Assembly (NCBI GenBank): GCA_002306945.1
Contig: DBTH01000149.1
Location: 365 to 9,318 of the forward strand
Reading direction: 5' to 3'
Length of the DNA stretch: 8,954 nucleotides
DNA from: Methylacidiphilaceae bacterium UBA1321
Lineage (GTDB): Bacteria; Verrucomicrobiota; Verrucomicrobiia; Methylacidiphilales; UBA1321
Shown here in pieces: positions 1-6,140 of this stretch (positions are counted from its first letter, which is position 1; every line of letters starts with the position of its first letter). The notes beneath the pieces are model-generated. The model worked only from the letters and a program-made list of their open reading frames with translations, had not been told where the DNA came from and made no database searches. A program made the translations under genes and the position numbers.

Positions 1-63
1 ATGTGCGGGCGCAAAGATAGGCCCAGGAATTGACGTTCGGTCAATGGGCCGCAAACTCGTCTC

Positions 64-91
64 ATGCTCTTTGTCATGCAGTGAAGAGCAT
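64..91. other. Hairpin in the 5' non-coding stretch
   Basis: ATGCTCTT (64-71) is the exact reverse complement of AAGAGCAT (84-91), giving an 8-bp stem with a 12-nt loop. No T-tract follows on either side, so an intrinsic terminator is not supported. Positions 1-266 hold no convincing gene; the only other structure seen there is the palindrome at 118-129. The role is unknown. Confidence 0.4.
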
Positions 92-112
92 AGCGCACAC
101 TCTCGCAACGCC

Positions 113-129
113 CACGTGTCCCATGGGAC
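113..129. repeat. Palindromes CACGTG and GTCCCATGGGAC
   Basis: Two perfect palindromes share one base: CACGTG (113-118) and the 12-mer GTCCCATGGGAC (118-129). They lie about 140 bp before the first gene, where an operator could sit. No regulator or site family is recognised, so an operator role is only a guess. Confidence 0.35.
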
Positions 130-266
130 CCATCATTTCGTGGAGAAACGCCAAATTCTGTCATTTTCTTGCTCTCAGCCACAATATTGATCGAATCAGA
201 AATGGAACATCATGAAATTTGATGCCCATTCTGAACAACAAACAACTGAGTACAAATGAGGGTCCC

Positions 267-611
267 GTGAATAAGATCGCTTTGATTTTGGCTTTGATTT
301 CTGGCCTTGCTGTCAATTCTTTCGCAGGTGGCGGCACCGGACTGACTATCCAAAGTGTACTCCTGCAACCCACGGATGCTGGCTCAAAATTCTTTATTGC
401 TGTTGGAACAGCTGGCACATGGGTTACTGTTGAGCGTTCAAAAGTCGGCACGCTAGCTTATGATCAATATTTCAATATGGCTCTCAGTGCGACAACAAGC
501 AAAAAATACGTCAACGTTTATTATTTGGATGCAACGAACGGAACTGTTACCGGCACTTCTGCAGCAACTCATGACCTGACCTTATTGACTCTCACTAATA
601 CGGGCTACTAA
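267..611 (+). CDS. Small secreted protein of unknown function
   Basis: The frame opens further upstream, but GTG 267 is preferred. It has GAGGG at 258-262, four nt away, and gives a textbook Sec signal peptide: MNKIALILALISGLAV, then NSFA with likely cleavage before GGG. The product is 114 aa, about 94 after cleavage. The mature part has no cysteine, is rich in Thr, Ser, Ala, Val and Tyr, and alternates in a way that suggests beta strands (KFFIAVGTAGTWVTVE, YVNVYYLDA). It is probably a small periplasmic or extracellular beta-sandwich-like protein. I recognise no family, catalytic motif or binding motif. Starts at TTG 219 or ATG 222 would put about 16 polar residues before the signal peptide and are less likely. 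The next gene follows on the same strand after 81 nt and is also exported, so the two may be co-expressed. Codon use is AT-rich like its neighbours up to about 5000. Confidence 0.65.
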   Translation: MNKIALILALISGLAVNSFAGGGTGLTIQSVLLQPTDAGSKFFIAVGTAGTWVTVERSKVGTLAYDQYFNMALSATTSKKYVNVYYLDATNGTVTGTSAATHDLTLLTLTNTGY

Positions 612-630
612 TCTCGTCAATGCCGTGTTT

Positions 631-658
631 TCGCCGCTTTGAAGCTTCGTGGCGGCGA
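631..658 (+). terminator. Intercistronic hairpin, possible weak terminator
   Basis: TCGCCGC (631-637) pairs perfectly with GCGGCGA (652-658). The loop can fold further through the GAAGCTTC palindrome (641-648). It starts 20 nt after the stop of the small secreted protein. No U-rich tail follows (GATATTACT), so it may be an mRNA-stabilising or attenuating hairpin between two co-transcribed genes rather than a true terminator. Confidence 0.4.
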
Positions 659-692
659 TATTACTCCATCAACTATCACAAACGAGGAATGA

Positions 693-2096
693 ATGCCTTG
701 CCTTTTAAACGCATACATGCAGATTCAATTCCGCAGAGCATTGGCTGCCACTATTTTCATGTCGATGATCGTCTCTACAGCATGCGCAACTGAAACCGAT
801 ATGGTAAAGGTATTTGATATTGGAAACCTTTTATGTCTATCGCCTAGGTATGCAGCTGGCGATACCAGTTATGGCGGATTTTGCTCCGACATCTCAGACT
901 TGCTACAGCGAGCCAAAAACAACAAATTTACTCACGTAACAGGTTACGTCCGAGTTATATATAACTGGGATGAGTACGCAACACTACCTATATCTCAGAA
1001 TTATTTTGCAGAAGCTGCACAAGTTGCCGATCAATACGGATTTGGGCTCATTCCAAAAGTTGGTGCTTCTGATCGAAATTTTTGGGAATATGGTTGGCAA
1101 GATTTTTTCGGGTATTCTGTTGCAATGACTCAAGGAACCACTCCAGTAACGGCAAACCCAAATGAGGCCAATTTAGTCGAGACTGAACAAAACAAATACA
1201 GCTTATCTAGCCCAACAGTGCCATCAACTATTTTTGACGAAAAATACCAATCTTTATTGGAACGCCTCCGAACTGAATTCGATGCTGTAAAATCGACACT
1301 TTCGGCCAAGCATAGGAGCATCGACTATTTCAACGTTAGTTTTGACGAAGCTGCGGCTATGCCAGAAGTGTCTGGTGGCTCGGTGCTTATGCTCGGGTAC
1401 AGTAAAATTGCCGGATTTGGTTCGAACGCTGACAGAGACTTTATCTCTGCTAACGGAAACAATGCCTTAGCCTTTCGAAAAGCCTTGGCAAAGGGAATCT
1501 GGCATCGAGTGAATCAGGTTGTCACGTACTTCAACCCTGCAAAAGGCGTGATGCTGTTTGGCAATTCGTTTGATCCACAACTCGCCGGAATGATCAATCA
1601 AAATACCTATTTGAATGGCGTGACAACGCAATTAAGCCCTGGAAATGGTGATGATGTTCTTGATTTTCCTGGGCTATCGACAGCAGAAAAAGATTCCGTG
1701 AAAAGTCAGCTCGTTGTCCTGCCATGGTACTATGGCAGTTCAGGTTCAGATTACAAAGCGGACTTTGATATTCAGAAAAGCTATGACTATTTTATTTCAA
1801 AGGGCGTTCGTGTTGGCGGATTTAATGCAATCGTAGATAGTTGGGAATGCGGGACTCTAGCCGCAGACCCAGGAAGAGATTCGTACAAAAGAGGGGTTGA
1901 ACAATTTAAAATGGCTGCCGAAGCTGGGAGGAGAATTAAATCCCCTTTATTTGTGGGTGCTACTGCGGCATTCTATGGCAAAAACTGCGACTCTACCCCA
2001 ACGTACAGGTTTCCGTACTGGAAATTCGATCATACTCAATACGATCAGAAAGCCATGTTTGAAGGCTTGGAGTTAATAACAAAATACCTGTATTAA
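693..2096 (+). CDS. Exported protein, probable TIM-barrel glycoside hydrolase-like
   Basis: This is a 467-aa protein starting at ATG 693, with GAGG at 684-687 five nt upstream. An export signal is clear: QFRRALAATIFMSMIVSTACA (about residues 12-32), cleaved near A32. Cys31 could instead be a lipid anchor, but the Ser at -3 is a poor lipobox. An internal Met at residue 9 (717) is an alternative start. The rest reads like alternating strands and helices of a (beta/alpha)8 barrel: FTHVTGYVRVIYNW (79-92), YGFGLIPKVGASD (115-127), DYFNVSFDEA (211-220), GVMLFGNSF (285-293), LVVLPWYY (340-347), VRVGGFNAIVDSWE (372-385). The adjacent acidic pair D218-E219 at the end of one predicted strand resembles the Asp-Glu pair of GH20 enzymes, and W345, Y346 and W384 could line a sugar site. 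Membership in GH20 or another GH family is inference from layout, not a firm match. A strong terminator follows. Confidence 0.6.
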   Translation: MPCLLNAYMQIQFRRALAATIFMSMIVSTACATETDMVKVFDIGNLLCLSPRYAAGDTSYGGFCSDISDLLQRAKNNKFTHVTGYVRVIYNWDEYATLPISQNYFAEAAQVADQYGFGLIPKVGASDRNFWEYGWQDFFGYSVAMTQGTTPVTANPNEANLVETEQNKYSLSSPTVPSTIFDEKYQSLLERLRTEFDAVKSTLSAKHRSIDYFNVSFDEAAAMPEVSGGSVLMLGYSKIAGFGSNADRDFISANGNNALAFRKALAKGIWHRVNQVVTYFNPAKGVMLFGNSFDPQLAGMINQNTYLNGVTTQLSPGNGDDVLDFPGLSTAEKDSVKSQLVVLPWYYGSSGSDYKADFDIQKSYDYFISKGVRVGGFNAIVDSWECGTLAADPGRDSYKRGVEQFKMAAEAGRRIKSPLFVGATAAFYGKNCDSTPTYRFPYWKFDHTQYDQKAMFEGLELITKYLY

Positions 2097-2108
2097 GCCG
2101 CGACCAAC

Positions 2109-2141
2109 AAACGAGTTTCGCTGGGCAGCGAAACTCGTTTT
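2109..2141 (+). terminator. Strong Rho-independent terminator
   Basis: A 14-bp perfect stem (2109-2122 with 2127-2140) closes on the four-base loop GGGC. The right arm ends in a TTTT run (2138-2141). It begins 13 nt after the stop of the hydrolase-like gene and separates that gene from the lipoprotein transcript. Confidence 0.85.
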
Positions 2142-2178
2142 CGCAGCAACACCAACCACCGATAGATTAGCGATGATT

Positions 2179-2206
2179 TTGTAGCCTCAGAACGGTTACC
2201 TATATT
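2179..2206 (+). promoter_or_regulatory. Putative promoter for the lipoprotein gene
   Basis: TATATT (2201-2206, one mismatch to TATAAT and a TAnnTT box) lies 16 nt after TTGTAG (2179-2184). Transcription would start near 2213, just past the terminator at 2109-2141. That places the AGGAG at 2215-2219 at the extreme 5' end of the mRNA, where it would be hard to use as a ribosome site, and favours the start region around 2242-2255. Confidence 0.45.
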
Positions 2207-2241
2207 CTTGAAGTAGGAGTTTTCCGCAAGTCGCCCTAATT

Positions 2242-2257
2242 TTGGAGCCCCCCCCTG
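2242..2257 (+). promoter_or_regulatory. Translation start region with an 8-C tract
   Basis: TTG 2242 and GAG 2245 are followed by eight C (2248-2255) and then TG. In the sequence as given, TTG 2242 reads into a frame that gives an arginine-rich 93-residue product with no recognisable features. CTG 2255, whose C is the last of the tract, opens the lipoprotein frame and has GGAG (2244-2247) seven nt upstream, an ideal Shine-Dalgarno distance. Loss of one C would join TTG 2242 to that same frame. The site is therefore a rare CTG start, a length-variable switch, or a homopolymer sequencing error. Confidence 0.55.
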
Positions 2258-4105
2258 AAGCAGCCATCGCTCACCAGTTTCGTCTTTCGAACGGCTCTTC
2301 TGCTAGTTCTCCTTGCAAGCGACTTCCTCGTTGCGAGCTGCGACTCCAGCAGTCCACTTGCCGGCGTCGCAGGGACGGGAAACGCCAGTCGCATCTCCGG
2401 CATGGTCATCATGAACGGTGTTGGAGCCTCGGCCTCAACCCGTTTGATCCAAGTGGATCAATCCGGCAAAAACGTCTTGGTGAAAACCCAGTCGACAGAC
2501 TCTGCTGGTGGATTCATCTATGACTCCATTCCTGAAGGGAACTACTTCGTGGAAGCTTGGCAGGATGGCCAAATCAGCGGCAAATCTTCCACCTTCACCT
2601 TGACAGACCCCATCAGCAACTTGATGATCGTCTTAGTCAAGCCGGTTTTCATCACCCTGGATTTGAGATCTTTGGGGCAGGTTGATTCTGCATACCTAAA
2701 CTACCCAGAAAATCCTTGCATCCGAATCGACTCCATCTGGTCGGCTCGCGGACTAGTGGGCGACTCGGGAGTTCTGTTTACAAGAATCCTTGATTCTAAT
2801 GGCAATCCTAATTGGGTGTCTTGGAAGGTGCGTTTGGAAGGAGGCAACTTGGAGTTAATCGGATTTGGTGGAGTGGCGACCACACCGAAGACATCGATTG
2901 ATTCCAGCGCCTATTTCCCTTCTCGCCATACTGTCGCCTTGTGGAATTTCGATACCTTGCAAAATGGCAGGATACGTGACTTGAGTTCCTATCACAATGA
3001 TCTGTTGGCTCCTTCTGGAAGCTACTTGGTCACTTCTCCGCACAACATGGCCCTGGATCTTGAAAGGCAACCCGCATCACCTAAACTCCGGGTGGGTGGA
3101 GATTCGCTTCCTGCTTCATTGCGTTGGCAAAGAACGGGGCAACAAACGTTGACAATGCGCATAAAATGGGATGGAACCCTGCCGCGACTCACCACACTGA
3201 TTGGGAATACCGATGGCTTCCGTATTCAGCTCAACTCCGACCGCCAAGTACTCATATTGTCGAAGGCCCAGACGTCGATTGGAAGTTGGGATTGGGTGAC
3301 TTATATGAGTGCCATCCAAGTGGTGCCAACTGACCATTGGGTAGAATTGATGGTTGCCAGGTCAAAATCGGATAACGCCTTCTATCTCTGGATCGACAAT
3401 CAAGCGATGCCTCTCTATTTGGATGCCGATCCTGTTCCGAGGATGCCTGATGAGGGAAGCGATACGCTCTGCATCTGCCACAAAACATGGGATGTTGAAA
3501 AGACAAATGTTTTGATTGATGAAATCGAAATTTTAGACACGATCTCGCAGCCAATAAAATTGGCCGTTCATTCCCTATCGCCCGTCATCCACCCCATGAA
3601 CAACGCATATATTGATGTATTTGGCTTCAATGAAGGATCAAACGGATCTGCGGACGCTTCGATCCTTCGATCCGACTCGATCCAGATTGATTCGATTCGA
3701 AGCATGTATGTGAAACTGACGAACTTGTCGCTGATCAAAGACCGATCTTCACCGAATGCACTCCTATCTCTTTTTATGGTAGGGGGAGATTGCGGGGGAG
3801 CATTGGAGGAGTTTCAAATTTTTGTTGCCAATGCCTCGTTTGAGAAAAAAATCAATCAAAATTTAGCGCCGATTCAAGGTGTCGATTTTGATGCAACACC
3901 TTTAGGGACGACCCTGAATGTCTGTTCCGATTCGAGCCAAACGACTTTTTCCGTGACCGCCCCGATCAATCAATGGGCAAAAGATTCGACCACGAACCAT
4001 GGCTTGGTGATTCGCCCTTCCAACAAAGCCCTACCAAGGCGAACGCTGTATACGAAATATCGGCAAGGGATCATTGCGAATTATTTACTTGTCTGGCTGG
4101 AATAA
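2255..4105 (+). CDS. Surface lipoprotein: CarboxypepD-reg-like, LamG-like, DNRLRE-like
   Basis: Read from CTG 2255 the product is 616 aa. It opens with a classic lipoprotein signal: charged start (MKQPSLTSFVFRT), hydrophobic ALLLVLLASDFLVAS, and lipobox VAS-C with Cys29 (codon 2339). The first ATG, at 2402, lies inside the mature protein and would remove the signal and lipobox. A Ser/Gly linker follows. Residues about 43-128 (RISGMVIMNG, GGFIYDSIPEGNYFVEAW) look like a carboxypeptidase regulatory-like beta-sandwich. Residues about 225-430 (HTVALWNFDTLQNGRIRDLS, TLTMRIKWDG, HWVELMVARS, VLIDEIEILD) look like a LamG/concanavalin-type lectin fold. Residues about 440-600 (FSVTAPINQWAKD, HGLVIRPSN) resemble the DNRLRE/CBM96 type. 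A role in binding polysaccharide or other ligands at the cell surface is inferred from these folds. No catalytic motif was seen. It ends 12 nt from the convergent TIGR02147-type regulator. A short CTTCGATC tandem repeat near 3657-3703 encodes the DSIQIDSIRS stretch. Confidence 0.75.
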   Translation: MKQPSLTSFVFRTALLLVLLASDFLVASCDSSSPLAGVAGTGNASRISGMVIMNGVGASASTRLIQVDQSGKNVLVKTQSTDSAGGFIYDSIPEGNYFVEAWQDGQISGKSSTFTLTDPISNLMIVLVKPVFITLDLRSLGQVDSAYLNYPENPCIRIDSIWSARGLVGDSGVLFTRILDSNGNPNWVSWKVRLEGGNLELIGFGGVATTPKTSIDSSAYFPSRHTVALWNFDTLQNGRIRDLSSYHNDLLAPSGSYLVTSPHNMALDLERQPASPKLRVGGDSLPASLRWQRTGQQTLTMRIKWDGTLPRLTTLIGNTDGFRIQLNSDRQVLILSKAQTSIGSWDWVTYMSAIQVVPTDHWVELMVARSKSDNAFYLWIDNQAMPLYLDADPVPRMPDEGSDTLCICHKTWDVEKTNVLIDEIEILDTISQPIKLAVHSLSPVIHPMNNAYIDVFGFNEGSNGSADASILRSDSIQIDSIRSMYVKLTNLSLIKDRSSPNALLSLFMVGGDCGGALEEFQIFVANASFEKKINQNLAPIQGVDFDATPLGTTLNVCSDSSQTTFSVTAPINQWAKDSTTNHGLVIRPSNKALPRRTLYTKYRQGIIANYLLVWLE

Positions 4106-4117
4106 TTAAACGATCCT

Positions 4118-4990
4118 CTAGATTTTCGTAAACGGGAACGCTTGGATGTTGAACTGATAGACACTATCACTCACTGCAGGCTCCGTCGCAAGATCGATCA
4201 GTTGCTGACGAAAATCTTTGATCAAAGTCATTGCGACTTGCCAACGGCGTTCATCTAGACCCATTGTCAGCGTGCTAATATGCCGGTGGCTGGCAGAAAT
4301 TGAATCGATGGCTTTTTCTGCAAGAAGAATCGTTTCTTTCTGATATGACGTTATCGCCTTCGATATCAATTCATCCCGCGTGTGAAGCACTTTGTCTGTT
4401 TGCTTGTATTTGTCTTCAAAAGGCTCAATCAAACCTAAATCCAACAGAACAATCAGTGCATGACGAGCAGCATCTGGGCTGATTGGTGGATTGATTGATT
4501 TGCCGAGTAGCTGGAAGTCCCCACCGAAGGGGAGATACGTCACAAGCTCCCAAACAACCACAATATACCACTTTTCGAAAAAATCGAACTCTTGAGCAGA
4601 AAGAATGCGGCGTTTCGCCGGCCTCTTGATTTTCCGCATTTTTCTCAAGTAGAGGTCCCGCTCCTTCGGACGATCTGCGTTATTGAATCCTACCAACGCG
4701 AGGAAAAAATTGGATTCACGTTCTGGCAATTCCATGGCTTCACATAACTGTACCGCTGCCCCGTGAAGTAGTTGTTTTTGCCCAAGGGAGACTTTCCGAA
4801 GGAAAGAACGGGATTTGAGCCCCGCTCGGTTGGCCAGCTCTTGGAAACTGAACGAAGATCGCTGCTTGCGCTTCGCATCCGACCAATCCTTCAGAAAAGC
4901 GTGATAGTCTTCGTAGTCGAAGACAGATATTTCTTGCGCATCGTCTTTGATCTCCATCGGAGCGACTTTCTTCATGTCAGAAATTGGCAT
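4118..4990 (-). CDS. TIGR02147/DUF4423 family regulator
   Basis: This 290-aa cytoplasmic protein has the hallmarks of the TIGR02147 family, a set of paralogues typical of Fibrobacter. It has the opening ISVFDYEDYHAFLKDW (21-36), a helix-turn-helix-like segment (about 45-95, FSFQELANRAGLKSRSFL), the central block SAQEFDFFEKWYIVVVWELV (131-150), a second winged-helix-like part (about 165-210), and the ending VYQFNIQAFPFTK. Length is usual for the family. DNA binding is inferred from the helix-turn-helix; no target is known. Three Met codons could start it: 4990, 4975 and 4957. None has a good Shine-Dalgarno. ATG 4990 is kept because a TAACTT box lies so close that it would begin a leaderless mRNA, while ATG 4957 would leave a more conventional leader and a shorter N-terminus. 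It faces the lipoprotein gene tail-to-tail and is divergent from epmA. It may control its surface-protein neighbour, but this is not shown. Confidence 0.85.
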   Translation of the reverse strand: MPISDMKKVAPMEIKDDAQEISVFDYEDYHAFLKDWSDAKRKQRSSFSFQELANRAGLKSRSFLRKVSLGQKQLLHGAAVQLCEAMELPERESNFFLALVGFNNADRPKERDLYLRKMRKIKRPAKRRILSAQEFDFFEKWYIVVVWELVTYLPFGGDFQLLGKSINPPISPDAARHALIVLLDLGLIEPFEDKYKQTDKVLHTRDELISKAITSYQKETILLAEKAIDSISASHRHISTLTMGLDERRWQVAMTLIKDFRQQLIDLATEPAVSDSVYQFNIQAFPFTKI

Positions 4991-4996
4991 GATGGT

Positions 4997-5002
4997 AAGT
5001 TA
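4997..5002 (-). promoter_or_regulatory. TAACTT -10-like box of the regulator gene
   Basis: On the minus strand TTGTAACTT ends six nt before ATG 4990, so transcription would begin at or next to the A of that ATG. It fits the TAnnTT pattern seen before four other genes here. No TTG element was found about 20 nt upstream, so support rests on position and pattern only. Confidence 0.35.
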
Positions 5003-5054
5003 CAACGGCATTCCGAAGTCTCGGTTCGCGCGACGACCAGGAATTGCACTTTCT

Positions 5055-5066
5055 CGAAGCGCTTCG
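5055..5066. promoter_or_regulatory. Palindrome CGAAGCGCTTCG between divergent genes
   Basis: This perfect 12-bp palindrome lies in the 98-nt divergent spacer between the regulator (start 4990) and epmA (start 5089). It is 23 nt before epmA and 65 nt before the regulator start. It would suit a dimeric repressor, possibly the regulator acting on itself. That is a guess from position; no matching second site was noticed. Confidence 0.35.
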
Positions 5067-5088
5067 TTCTAGGGCTTGACCTTCCTCG

Positions 5089-6087
5089 ATGAGTAGCTTT
5101 GAGCGCTTGATGGATCTCGAGGGAGAGCAATCGCCAAGCTGGAGACCCACGGCCACCCTGGAGGCCTTGCGCTTTCGCGCCCGCTGCCTGCGCGCGGTCC
5201 GCGAATTCTTCCACGCCCGCGACGTGCTGGAAGTGGAGACCCCCATCGCCTCGCCCTGCGGAACGGTGGATCTGTGGATCGATTCCTTCGAGGTCCGCTC
5301 CCAACTGCGGCGTGATTCGCTGTGGCTGCAGACCTCGCCCGAATTCCACATGAAGCGCCTGTTGGCCGCCGGATCCGGACCCATCTGGCAGATATCACGG
5401 GTCTTCCGCGACGAGGGCCGCGGGCGCTGGCACAACAACGAATTTTCCATGCTCGAGTGGTACCGGCCGGCATGGACCCTGCGCGATCTGTGCGCCGAAG
5501 TCGAAGACCTCGTGCGCACCTTGTCCCCGGGCCTGCCGGCGGCGCGGTGGATGAGCTTCCGCGAGGCGTTCGCGGAGCGCGCCGGCGTGGATCCGTTCAC
5601 CGATCCCATCTCCAGGATCCGCGAGGCCGTGGAAGAATCGTGCGCCGTGGTCCCCTCGTTGGGCGACATCGACCGCGACGGCTGGCTGGACCTGCTGATG
5701 GTCAGCCGCGTGGAGCCCGGCCTGGGCGAACACGAGCCGGTCTTCCTGTGGGGGTATCCGCCGTCGCGGGCCGCCCTGGCGCGGTTGGGGTACGACGGAG
5801 AAACGCCGGTCGCCCTGCGCGCCGAGCTGTACTGGAAGGGCGTCGAACTGACCAACGCCTACGACGAACTGATCGACCCCGCCGAGCAGGGGGTCCGCTT
5901 CCAAGAAGAGCACCGCGCCCGGCTGGCCATGTCCAAACCCACCCCTCCCATCGACCACTCCCTGGTGGAGGCCTTGCGCCACGGGATGCCGCAGGGAGCG
6001 GGCGTGGCCCTTGGATTCGATCGACTGGTGGCTCTGGCTTTCGGGGCCGACGCCATTTCGCAGGTGATCGCCTTCCCCGAAGGTTGA
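5089..6087 (+). CDS. epmA: EF-P--(R)-beta-lysine ligase EpmA
   Basis: EpmA (also PoxA, GenX, YjeA) is a truncated class II lysyl-tRNA synthetase relative. It activates (R)-beta-lysine with ATP and attaches it to the conserved lysine of elongation factor P, helping ribosomes through proline runs. The 332-aa length matches the family (325 aa in E. coli) and there is no anticodon-binding domain. Visible marks are VLEVETPIASPCGTVD (46-61), LQTSPEFHMKRLLAAGSGPI (80-99), motif 2 FRDEGRGRWHNNEFSMLEWY (106-125), GVELTNAYDELID (251-263) and motif 3 GAGVALGFDR (303-312). Ala307 in GVALG sits where lysyl-tRNA synthetases have Gly. In the enterobacterial enzyme this Ala (A298) favours beta-lysine over alpha-lysine. 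Start ATG 5089 lacks a close Shine-Dalgarno; ATG 5110 (residue 8) is possible. The partners epmB and efp are not in the window. purF follows after 53 nt, and GC content is high from here on. Confidence 0.93.
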   Translation: MSSFERLMDLEGEQSPSWRPTATLEALRFRARCLRAVREFFHARDVLEVETPIASPCGTVDLWIDSFEVRSQLRRDSLWLQTSPEFHMKRLLAAGSGPIWQISRVFRDEGRGRWHNNEFSMLEWYRPAWTLRDLCAEVEDLVRTLSPGLPAARWMSFREAFAERAGVDPFTDPISRIREAVEESCAVVPSLGDIDRDGWLDLLMVSRVEPGLGEHEPVFLWGYPPSRAALARLGYDGETPVALRAELYWKGVELTNAYDELIDPAEQGVRFQEEHRARLAMSKPTPPIDHSLVEALRHGMPQGAGVALGFDRLVALAFGADAISQVIAFPEG

Positions 6088-6123
6088 AGCACCCGGAAAC
6101 GGAGGGGAAGCGGGACCCGTTTT

Positions 6124-6131
6124 GCTACCTT
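6124..6131 (+). promoter_or_regulatory. TGCTACCTT -10-like box before purF
   Basis: TACCTT (6126-6131) is preceded by TG at 6123-6124 with one spacer base, an extended -10 pattern, and followed by G. A start about seven nt downstream falls near 6138, three nt before ATG 6141. The 20 nt before that ATG contain no Shine-Dalgarno, and the only purine-rich tract (GGAGGGGAAG, 6101-6110) is too far away. A leaderless purF mRNA would explain both facts. No -35 match was found. Confidence 0.4.
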
Positions 6132-6140
6132 GCCCTCTCC

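Noticed and set aside
1..33. Ten-codon frame starting with ATG at position 1
   Set aside because: It is too short, lacks context, and shows no sign of a real gene or leader peptide.
2215..2219. AGGAG as ribosome site of the lipoprotein
   Set aside because: No start codon in the lipoprotein frame lies at a usable distance, the frame has a TAA at 2237, and the site falls at the predicted mRNA 5' end.
2242..2523. 93-aa product from TTG 2242 as an independent gene
   Set aside because: It is Arg-rich with no domain and overlaps the lipoprotein signal sequence; kept only as part of the start-site question.
3657..3703. CTTCGATC-type tandem repeats as an attachment or recombination site
   Set aside because: They lie within the lipoprotein gene and simply encode a SDSIQIDSIRS-like stretch; no second copy was noticed.
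4977..5855. Minus-strand open frame (292 aa) opposite epmA
   Set aside because: It is a Ser/Arg-rich shadow of epmA and overlaps the start of the regulator gene.
5322..6140. Open frame running into purF from inside epmA
   Set aside because: It is Arg/Pro-rich read-through of the GC-rich epmA gene in another frame; PurF homology begins at ATG 6141.
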